Positions 37,316 to 43,689 of a DNA stretch of 43,689 bases are shown in pieces; within the stretch, counting starts at the first letter, position 1; every line of letters begins with the position of its first letter. A model generated the notes under the pieces. It had not been told where the DNA came from and searched no databases. It worked only from the letters and a program-made list of their open reading frames with translations. This stretch comes from Porticoccaceae bacterium (lineage in GTDB: Bacteria > Pseudomonadota > Gammaproteobacteria > Pseudomonadales > Porticoccaceae), in NCBI GenBank assembly GCA_002731695.1, contig PCCK01000057.1, forward strand, positions 1 through 43,689, in the 5' to 3' direction. The position numbers were made by a program, and so were the translations under genes.

Positions 37316-38401
37316 ATGAAAGACAAGGACCTTCTTTCCAGTATTCGATCTGAGATAGACGTTATCGATAACCAAATTAGTCAAGCAATAAATAATCGTG
37401 CGAGATGTGCTCAACGAGTTGGAGAGCTGAAACGAGAACAGGGGGATAATAGCTTTTATCGACCAGAACGAGAGGCGCAAGTCCTACGACGTGTGATGGA
37501 AGCGAATACTGGTCCTGTAACAAACGAAGATTTGGCGCTGGTATTCAGACAAATCATGTCTATGTGTCTGTCGATGGAAAGGCCCTTAAAAGTTGCATTT
37601 CTGGGACCAGAGGGAACATTCACGCATGAGGCGGCATTAAAGCATTTTGGAAAATCTGTCATAAACGCGCCGCAGTCGGCTATTGATTGCGTTTTCCGAG
37701 AAGTCGCAGCTGGAGAGTGTGACTTCGGTGTGGTACCTGTTGAGAATTCTACAGAGGGCATGGTAAGTCAGACACTGGATAATTTTGTAGATTCGACGCT
37801 ATCAATTGTTGGTGAGGTTGAGCTGCGGATTCATCATTATTTGCTTATCGGATCTAATTCGGATGCGAAAAAAATTACTCGGGTATATTCTCATGCGCAA
37901 TCTTTAGCACAATGCAGGAAATGGTTGGACTCAAATTATCCAAAAATTGAGCAAATTTCTGTTAGTAGTAATGCTATCGCAGCTAAATTGGCGCAGGGAG
38001 AATGGAACTCTGCGGCTATTGCAAGCCTTTCCTCTTGTGACATATATGGGTTAAGACAGTTAGAGAGTAAAATTGAGGATCAGTCAGACAATTCTACGAG
38101 ATTCTTGATTATTGGTCGAGAAAGAGTATTGGCAAGCGGGCACGATAAAACCTCAATCGTAGTTTCGATGCATAATAAACCGGGATCACTTTTTGGTCTA
38201 TTGAAGATCTTTTATGCTGCCGGTGTTGACTTAACAAGAATCGAGAGCCGGCCCGCGAAAGGAAGCAAGTGGTCTTATATTTTTTTTATTGATTTTGTCG
38301 GTCATTGTGATGAGCAGAGAATTGATCAGTTGTTAGAAAAGTTGAAAAACCAGAGTATTTCTATAAAGCTTCTCGGTTCTTATCCTCAATCAGTTCTCTA
38401 G
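37316..38401 (+). CDS. pheA: Bifunctional chorismate mutase/prephenate dehydratase (P-protein)
   Basis: PheA converts chorismate to prephenate and then to phenylpyruvate for phenylalanine. The 361 residues contain an AroQ-type chorismate mutase (about 1-85: IRSEIDVIDNQISQAINNR, RVGELKRE, YRPEREAQVLRRV) and the dehydratase (about 90-270: VAFLGPEGTFTHEAAL, VVPVENSTEGMV, and NSTRFLIIG with the catalytic Thr). A C-terminal ACT domain (about 280-355: KPGSLFGLLKIF, LTRIESRPAKG) would bind phenylalanine as feedback inhibitor. The order gyrA-pheA-tyrA/aroA fits the gammaproteobacterial block. Confidence 0.97.
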   Translation: MKDKDLLSSIRSEIDVIDNQISQAINNRARCAQRVGELKREQGDNSFYRPEREAQVLRRVMEANTGPVTNEDLALVFRQIMSMCLSMERPLKVAFLGPEGTFTHEAALKHFGKSVINAPQSAIDCVFREVAAGECDFGVVPVENSTEGMVSQTLDNFVDSTLSIVGEVELRIHHYLLIGSNSDAKKITRVYSHAQSLAQCRKWLDSNYPKIEQISVSSNAIAAKLAQGEWNSAAIASLSSCDIYGLRQLESKIEDQSDNSTRFLIIGRERVLASGHDKTSIVVSMHNKPGSLFGLLKIFYAAGVDLTRIESRPAKGSKWSYIFFIDFVGHCDEQRIDQLLEKLKNQSISIKLLGSYPQSVL

Positions 38402-38458
38402 GTTGGCATACACAATTTTTAATAAATCTTAGTAAATGTCTAGAAACCGAGTGTGTAT

Positions 38459-40717
38459 ATGAGGGATGAACTGCCAGTAAAAGACGTACTTATTAACCGT
38501 CTTGTTATAATCGGACTGGGATTAATAGGTGCAAGTGTTGCTCTTGCAGCGAAAAAGAAAAAAATCTGTCATGAGGTAATCGGATTAAATCGACAGTTTT
38601 CTATCGTTATAGCAGCAAAAAACTCGGGGGTAATTGATAGAGCAGTCGAGGACTTATGTGAGATCTCATTAAATCTAAATAAGAACGATCTGATACTAAT
38701 TTGCGTGCCTACGCTAGAATTTGAGAGTGTCTTGAGGGAGTGCCAAAGATTATTGCGAGACTGTGTTACCATAAGCGACGTTTGTAGTGTGAAGGGGTAT
38801 ACAGTCGAAACCGCGAAAGCACTCTATGATTGTAATCCATCTCAGTATGTTCCAGGTCATCCTATAGCGGGGTCTGAAAAAAGTGGATTGGGGGCAGCGG
38901 ACCCCGAATTATTTGCTAACCATCTCGTTATTTTAACTCCCACCTTAAAAACTGGTTCAAAAAATCTTGAGCTTGTGAAACGCTTCTGGGAAGAATTTGG
39001 AGCTTCAGTGTGTTGTATGGATACCTCTCGTCATGACGAAATTCTTGCTTCAACAAGTCATCTTCCGCATATGCTCGCATATTCTCTTGTTGGAACCTTG
39101 GCGTCACGCGCAGATCATCAAGATATTTTTCGTTTTGCTGCTGGGGGCTTCAAAGATTTTACTCGAATTGCCGCTAGTGATCCAAGAATGTGGAGAGATA
39201 TTGCGTTAACGAACAGACGGGCTATAGTAAATGCGTTGGACTGCTCATTAACCGATCTCCATGCTTTGCGAAATGCCGTAGATTCTTGTGATTCAAATAC
39301 CTTGATGGAAATCTTTACCAAGGCTCAGAGCGCGCGGAAGCACCTTATTGGCATCCATCCAAATGTGTTTAAGAACCGAGGTAATTCTGATGGTTCAAAA
39401 GACTCTTGCGAAATTAAATACCTTATAAGACCAGGAGGACATTGTTGTGCTGAATTGAGAATCCCCGGCGACAAGTCAATTTCACATAGGTCCCTTATGA
39501 TTGGTGCTATAGCAACGGGATTAACCAGTGTTGCTGGTTTTTTGGAGGGCGAGGATACTCTAGCCACTTTGCAGGCGTTCCGGGATATGGGAGTGGTAAT
39601 AGAGGGCCCTTCCGAGGGGAAATTATTAATTTATGGCGCGGGTTTAAATGGTCTTCAGAAGCCCCTTCAACCGCTTTATCTTGGTAATTCTGGAACATCT
39701 ATGCGACTTCTAAGCGGTCTCTTAGTTGGCCAAGATTTTGAAGTTGAGTTGGTGGGAGATGCTTCGCTGTCAAAGCGTCCTATGAATCGAATCGCAACTC
39801 CTCTGAAGCGAATGGGTGCATGTATTGAGACTTTAGCAGATGGATTTCCGCCAGTAAAAATCCAAGGCAGTGGAAACCTTAAAAGTATAGACTATGATAT
39901 GCCGATGGCTAGCGCGCAGGTCAAGTCAAGCATTCTCTTGGCGAGTCTTTATGTCAACGGAGAGTGTTCCGTTACTGAGCCAGCTCCGACAAGGGATCAC
40001 ACAGAGCGTATGCTAAAGGAGTTTGGATGTGATGTGACAACTGAAAAGTCTAAGATCGTTATTCGGGGTGATAAGAAGTTAATTGGGAAGTGTATAGAGA
40101 TTCCCTCTGATATTTCTTCCGCTGCTTTTTTTATGGTTGCTGCGGCTATAACTCCCGGATCTTCAGTTTTGTTAAGGAATATAGGCGTCAATCCGACTCG
40201 CGTCGGCGTAGTGAACATCTTAAGGATGATGGGAGCAGATATTAAGTTTTTGTATACTTCCAATTATGGAAAAGAGCCGGTTGCGGATATACAAATAAAA
40301 TATAGATCTTTAGTGGGAATTGATATTCCAGAAGATCAAGTTGCACTAGCAATCGATGAGTTTCCAGTAATCTTCGTAGCTGCCGCATGTGCCACGGGCA
40401 CTACTCGGCTAACAGGTGCAGCCGAGCTCCGTGTAAAAGAAAGTGATCGTATAAAAGCCATGTCCGATGGGCTGAAGATATTGGGGATAGAGGTATTCCC
40501 TGCGACAGACGGCCTAACCATAATTGGCGGTGCAATTGGTGGCGGTGAAGTAGACAGCTTAGGTGATCATCGGATTGCAATGGCTTTCAGCATTGCAGCA
40601 TTGAGAGCCGAGTCTGAAATTTGTGTTTTGAATTGTAAAAATGTGGCTACATCTTTTCCTACGTTTGTTCAACTATCTAGCGAGATAGGACTTGATTTGG
40701 TCGCGGAGAGCCAGTAG
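38459..40717 (+). CDS. Fused prephenate dehydrogenase and EPSP synthase (TyrA-AroA)
   Basis: One 752-residue chain joins two enzymes. The N-terminal part (about 1-300) is a TyrA-type dehydrogenase with the NAD motif IIGLGLIGAS, HPIAGSEKSGLGAADPELF (catalytic His) and STSHLPHMLAYSLV. The C-terminal part, from about 317, is 5-enolpyruvylshikimate 3-phosphate synthase: RIPGDKSISHRS, EGEDTLATLQAFRDMGV, LGNSGTSMRLLSGLL, SLSKRPMNR, RDHTERMLKEFG, KESDRIKAMSDGL and GDHRIAMAFSIAA. Both keep their key motifs. Similar fusions occur in Pseudomonas. The ATG at 38459 was chosen; a GTG two codons earlier is equally possible. Pseudomonas has hisC before this gene; here it directly follows pheA after 57 bases. 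The cmk start is 2 bases after its stop. Confidence 0.95.
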   Translation: MRDELPVKDVLINRLVIIGLGLIGASVALAAKKKKICHEVIGLNRQFSIVIAAKNSGVIDRAVEDLCEISLNLNKNDLILICVPTLEFESVLRECQRLLRDCVTISDVCSVKGYTVETAKALYDCNPSQYVPGHPIAGSEKSGLGAADPELFANHLVILTPTLKTGSKNLELVKRFWEEFGASVCCMDTSRHDEILASTSHLPHMLAYSLVGTLASRADHQDIFRFAAGGFKDFTRIAASDPRMWRDIALTNRRAIVNALDCSLTDLHALRNAVDSCDSNTLMEIFTKAQSARKHLIGIHPNVFKNRGNSDGSKDSCEIKYLIRPGGHCCAELRIPGDKSISHRSLMIGAIATGLTSVAGFLEGEDTLATLQAFRDMGVVIEGPSEGKLLIYGAGLNGLQKPLQPLYLGNSGTSMRLLSGLLVGQDFEVELVGDASLSKRPMNRIATPLKRMGACIETLADGFPPVKIQGSGNLKSIDYDMPMASAQVKSSILLASLYVNGECSVTEPAPTRDHTERMLKEFGCDVTTEKSKIVIRGDKKLIGKCIEIPSDISSAAFFMVAAAITPGSSVLLRNIGVNPTRVGVVNILRMMGADIKFLYTSNYGKEPVADIQIKYRSLVGIDIPEDQVALAIDEFPVIFVAAACATGTTRLTGAAELRVKESDRIKAMSDGLKILGIEVFPATDGLTIIGGAIGGGEVDSLGDHRIAMAFSIAALRAESEICVLNCKNVATSFPTFVQLSSEIGLDLVAESQ

Positions 40718-40719
40718 TT

Positions 40720-41403
40720 ATGAGCATTGTAAATGTTGTGACTTTAGATGGACCGAGCGGGGCGGGTAAGGGTACCTTGGGAGTCAGCTTAGCGAAAAAG
40801 TTATCATACAATTATCTTGATAGCGGCCTGTTTTATAGGGCACTAGCTTTGGCAGCAGAACGTCATGATGTTGAGTTAAACGATAAAGAAGGACTTAAAA
40901 AGCTTACGAATAACTTAGATATATTCTTCCAAGTTGAGGTTACATCAATTATTAAACTTTTTTTAGAGGGCGAGGATGTAACGCGAGAGCTGACGCTTGA
41001 GAGCACTGCGTCAAGGGCGTCAATATTGGCATTAGACTTTGGAGTAAGAGCGGCACTGACGGCGCGTCAACGACTTTTCGCTATTTCACCGGGGTTGGTT
41101 GCTGATGGACGTGATATGGGAACTGTTGTATTTCCAAATGCTATTTTGAAATTTTTTTTAACCGCGAATATAGAGACTAGAGCAAAACGACGATATAAAC
41201 AGTTGCTCCTTAGGGGGGATAATGTTAGTCTGCCGGCCATTTGGCGGCAGCTCGAGGAACGAGACGACAGAGATGCTAAACGAAGTGCTTCTCCTCTGGT
41301 GCCTGCGAAGGATGCTATCAAGCTTGATACTACCAATATGGTGCCAGGGGAGGTTGTGGAAGCTGTAATGAACATTTTCGTAGACCGCGGATTTTTTAAA
41401 TGA
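40720..41403 (+). CDS. cmk: Cytidylate kinase
   Basis: Cmk phosphorylates CMP and dCMP for nucleotide supply. The 227-residue protein has the P-loop GPSGAGKGT (about residues 11-19), YLDSGLFYRALAL in the NMP-binding region, GRDMGTVVFPNA, and FLTANIETRAKRRYKQL with EERDDRDAKRSASPL in the lid region. SGLFYR replaces the more usual SGALYR. It is two bases after the tyrA-aroA stop and is followed by rpsA after 148 bases, the classical cmk-rpsA pair. Confidence 0.96.
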   Translation: MSIVNVVTLDGPSGAGKGTLGVSLAKKLSYNYLDSGLFYRALALAAERHDVELNDKEGLKKLTNNLDIFFQVEVTSIIKLFLEGEDVTRELTLESTASRASILALDFGVRAALTARQRLFAISPGLVADGRDMGTVVFPNAILKFFLTANIETRAKRRYKQLLLRGDNVSLPAIWRQLEERDDRDAKRSASPLVPAKDAIKLDTTNMVPGEVVEAVMNIFVDRGFFK

Positions 41404-41551
41404 GCCAGCAGCCTAAGCTTTGCCAGTACGTGGGCTTCGGTTGCAACGAAATTAATAACGTCGCACTCACTAGTAATGCGAAACACAGAAGTTTGGAGAA
41501 AGCGAAAGGTTTACTACAAACGTAATGATCATACTCTGAAGGTAAAATTTA
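41404..41551 (+). promoter_or_regulatory. cmk-rpsA intergenic leader
   Basis: The 148 bases between cmk and rpsA are where gammaproteobacteria have an rpsA promoter and the leader to which S1 binds to control its own synthesis. I see no convincing -35/-10 pair. The rpsA ATG has a GAAGG ribosome site about 9 bases upstream at 41538-41542. The leader role is inferred from position only. Confidence 0.3.
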
Positions 41552-43228
41552 ATGAGTGAAAATTTTCAAGAATTGTTCGAAGAAAGTCTCAAAACCGTCG
41601 AGATGAACCCTGGTGCAATAATAACGGGCGTCATCATTGATATTGATAAGGATTGGGTCACTGTACATGCGGGCCTTAAATCCGAAGGAGTGATACCTGC
41701 AGACCAGTTCTATAATGACAGAGGTGCCGTCGAAGTGGTGGTCGGGGATGAAGTTCAGGTGGCACTTGAAGCGGTTGAGGATGGCTTTGGAGCAACGCGC
41801 TTGTCGAGAGAAAAAGCACGACGAGCTGAGTCGTGGCTTGATCTTGAGGCTGCTCATAAATCAGATGAAACTGTGATTGGAATCATTAGTGGCAAAGTAA
41901 AAGGTGGGTTTACTGTTGATGTCAGGGGATTACGTGCTTTTTTGCCTGGCTCGTTGGTTGACGTTCGGCCTTTGCGAGAAATTACGCATTTAGAGGGCAA
42001 AGATTTAGAATTTAAAGTCATAAAGTTAGATCCAAAACGTAACAATGTGGTTGTCAGTCGGCGTGCGGTGATGGAGAGCGCAAATTCCGCAGAGCGCGAT
42101 GCATTACTTCAGAATCTTGAGGAAGGTGTGTCTATTAAAGGTGTCATTAAAAACCTCACTGATTATGGGGCGTTCGTAGATCTTGGTGGAATTGACGGAT
42201 TACTGCATATTACAGATATGTCTTGGAAACGAATCAAGCATCCGTCAGAAATGATTAATGTAGGGGACGAAATCGATGTAAAAGTGCTGAAGTTTGATAG
42301 GGAGCGTAATAGAGTATCTCTCGGTATGAAGCAAATGGGGGAAGATCCTTGGGGAGACATAAAAGGTCGTTATCCAGAGGGAGCCAGAGCGACAGCAAAA
42401 ATTACTAACTTGACTGACTATGGCTGCTTTGCTGAATTGGAGGATGGAGTTGAGGGGCTAGTTCATGTTTCTGAGATGGACTGGACCAATAAAAATGTAC
42501 ACCCCTCTAAAATAGTGCAGTTAGGGGATGATGTGGAGGTTATGGTGCTGGATATTGATGAAGAGCGCCGACGCATTTCTCTGGGTATCAAACAGTGTTT
42601 CCCAAATCCTTGGGATGAGTTCGCTAGCAGTATGGAGAAAGGTAAAAAAATCTCAGGAAAAATCAAGTCAATCACGGATTTTGGTATTTTCATTGGTCTG
42701 GACGGTGGAATTGATGGACTTGTGCACCTCTCCGATATTTCATGGACTGACTCTGGCGAAGAGGCAGTGCGCAATTTTAAAAAGGGTGAAGAGGTGGATA
42801 CCGTTGTGCTAAGTATAGACGCCGAAAGAGAGCGTATTTCACTTGGTATAAAGCAACTTTTGGATGATCCTTTTAGTGTTTACGTTGAGAATTACGACAA
42901 AGGTTCGGTGGTCAAAGGCACGGTCAAAGAGATTGATCAAAAAGGGGCTATAATTCAGTTAACAGAATATGTCTCAGGATTTTTAAAGGCAGCGGAAATG
43001 TCCCGAGATCGTGTAGATGATGCGCGATCTTTCGCGACCGTTGGTGAAGAAATTGAGGCTAAAATTATGCTAGTTGATAATAAAAGCCGGACCATAAGTT
43101 TGTCGATTAAATCCAAAGATGTTTCAGAAGAAAAAGCCGCGATTAAAGCACATCGTAAGAGTGAGCCCGAGGTTGTGACTGCGCCAACCACGATTGGGGA
43201 TTTGATAAAAGCTCAGATGGACAAATAG
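41552..43228 (+). CDS. rpsA: Small ribosomal subunit protein bS1
   Basis: bS1 binds mRNA on the 30S subunit and unwinds structured leaders. The 558 residues match the E. coli length and contain six S1 (OB-fold) domains in tandem. The later ones share the signature seen in [39 protein letters not shown] and [20 protein letters not shown], each followed by an RISLGIKQ-like ending. The first two are the diverged ribosome-binding domains ([19 protein letters not shown]). The ATG follows a leader after cmk; ihfB comes 171 bases later. Confidence 0.98.
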   Translation: MSENFQELFEESLKTVEMNPGAIITGVIIDIDKDWVTVHAGLKSEGVIPADQFYNDRGAVEVVVGDEVQVALEAVEDGFGATRLSREKARRAESWLDLEAAHKSDETVIGIISGKVKGGFTVDVRGLRAFLPGSLVDVRPLREITHLEGKDLEFKVIKLDPKRNNVVVSRRAVMESANSAERDALLQNLEEGVSIKGVIKNLTDYGAFVDLGGIDGLLHITDMSWKRIKHPSEMINVGDEIDVKVLKFDRERNRVSLGMKQMGEDPWGDIKGRYPEGARATAKITNLTDYGCFAELEDGVEGLVHVSEMDWTNKNVHPSKIVQLGDDVEVMVLDIDEERRRISLGIKQCFPNPWDEFASSMEKGKKISGKIKSITDFGIFIGLDGGIDGLVHLSDISWTDSGEEAVRNFKKGEEVDTVVLSIDAERERISLGIKQLLDDPFSVYVENYDKGSVVKGTVKEIDQKGAIIQLTEYVSGFLKAAEMSRDRVDDARSFATVGEEIEAKIMLVDNKSRTISLSIKSKDVSEEKAAIKAHRKSEPEVVTAPTTIGDLIKAQMDK

Positions 43229-43289
43229 TTTCCTCGGCTTTGCTAGCTCTTGTAAACAAACAAACTAGTGTTTTTTAATCAAATATAAT

Positions 43290-43317
43290 TTGCTTTATTG
43301 TATCTATCTATTATCAT
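43290..43317 (+). promoter_or_regulatory. Possible sigma-70 promoter of ihfB
   Basis: TTGCTT (43290-43295) and TATCAT (43312-43317) are 16 bases apart, 83 bases upstream of the ihfB ATG, within the 171-base rpsA-ihfB gap. The gap is AT-rich and shows no clear terminator for rpsA. Confidence 0.4.
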
Positions 43318-43399
43318 AAGTATTAGAGAAGTTTAAAGTTTTTTGTGATCGAGAGATCTAAGCGCGGCCTTTGCCAAGAGGTATGAAAAGGCGATTCAA

Positions 43400-43684
43400 A
43401 TGACGAAATCAGAACTAATAGAAAAAATTTCTGCTAGCCAAGATCATTTGTCTCCTAGAGACGTAGAGTTAGCGGTCCGGATGATCTTGGAGAGAATGAC
43501 TACCTCTTTGGCAAGTAATCGTAGAATAGAAGTCCGAGGCTTCGGAAGTTTTTCTTTACATTATCGAGCTCCAAGATTGGGACGTAACCCAAAAACTGGA
43601 ACTTCTGTGAAACTAAACGGTAAACACGTGCCCTACTTTAAGCCGGGCAAGCAACTGCGTGATCGTGTAAATAATTTGCTCTAG
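43400..43684 (+). CDS. ihfB: Integration host factor subunit beta
   Basis: IHF-beta pairs with IHF-alpha to bend DNA at specific sites in replication, recombination and transcription. The complete 94-residue protein begins [10 protein letters not shown] and has the HU/IHF signature [20 protein letters not shown]. The arm contains the intercalating proline in RNPKTG, and [10 protein letters not shown] is near the end. [11 protein letters not shown] and the conserved Arg before GFGSF favour IHF-beta over HU, as does the position after rpsA. An AAAAGG ribosome site lies about 8 bases before the ATG. It ends five bases before the window does. Confidence 0.96.
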   Translation: MTKSELIEKISASQDHLSPRDVELAVRMILERMTTSLASNRRIEVRGFGSFSLHYRAPRLGRNPKTGTSVKLNGKHVPYFKPGKQLRDRVNNLL

Positions 43685-43689
43685 AGCGA

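Noticed and set aside
43229-43290. Terminator after rpsA before the T run at 43271-43276
   Set aside because: The T run is preceded only by a four-pair stem (AAAC-TAGT-GTTT), too weak to call.
43277-43292. IHF-like site AATCAA upstream of ihfB
   Set aside because: The first half fits the IHF consensus but the TTR half is not at the right spacing.

Overview
The window is a dense stretch of bacterial chromosome with 38 protein genes, no gap over 300 bases, and no rRNA, tRNA, CRISPR array, prophage or insertion sequence that I can see. It points to a gammaproteobacterium. The evidence is the rpsU-dnaG-rpoD operon diverging from tsaD-folB-folK, the presence of zipA beside smc and ligA, and a gyrA-pheA-tyrA/aroA-cmk-rpsA-ihfB block with a neighbouring ubiG-mupP-yciK group, all arranged much as in Pseudomonas and relatives. 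By eye the DNA is AT-leaning and starts at TTG or GTG are fairly common, so this is not Pseudomonas itself. An uncultured marine-type lineage is a guess.

Layout. 1-3766 (minus strand): the macromolecular-synthesis operon rpsU, dnaG and rpoD, with rpoD cut by the window edge. 4003-5921 (plus): tsaD for the tRNA t6A modification, then folB and folK for folate. 5950-7936 (minus): a pteridine-reductase-like SDR and cca. 8185-15291 (plus): a complete cytochrome c maturation (System I) operon, ccmABCDEFGHI. 15423-21892 (plus): smc, zipA and ligA. 22118-23332 (plus): an MFS transporter, converging on a minus-strand group (23329-27609) of a TrmH-family RNA methyltransferase, pdxJ, a secreted cyclophilin, an SH3/coiled-coil membrane protein, a YciI protein and a VC0807-family membrane protein. 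27800-30866 (plus): yciO, scpA, scpB and rluB. 30990-34496 (minus): yciK, mupP, ubiG and an MtaD-like amidohydrolase. 34725-43684 (plus): gyrA, pheA, a tyrA-aroA fusion, cmk, rpsA and ihfB.

How the genes work together. Smc, ScpA and ScpB make the chromosome-organising condensin, although smc lies about 10 kb from scpAB. FolB, FolK and the reductase serve pterin and folate metabolism. PheA and TyrA-AroA serve aromatic amino acid synthesis. The nine Ccm proteins export haem, chaperone it and attach it to apocytochromes c.

I found no convincing new multi-gene system. The best leads are local: an MtaD-like protein that seems to have lost several metal and catalytic residues while its usual neighbour mtnA is absent; a Cca enzyme with a changed DxD motif and no recognisable HD motif; an overlapping 10-codon reading frame with a strong ribosome site at the ccmF start; and an inverted repeat enclosing a TATAAT ahead of yciO.
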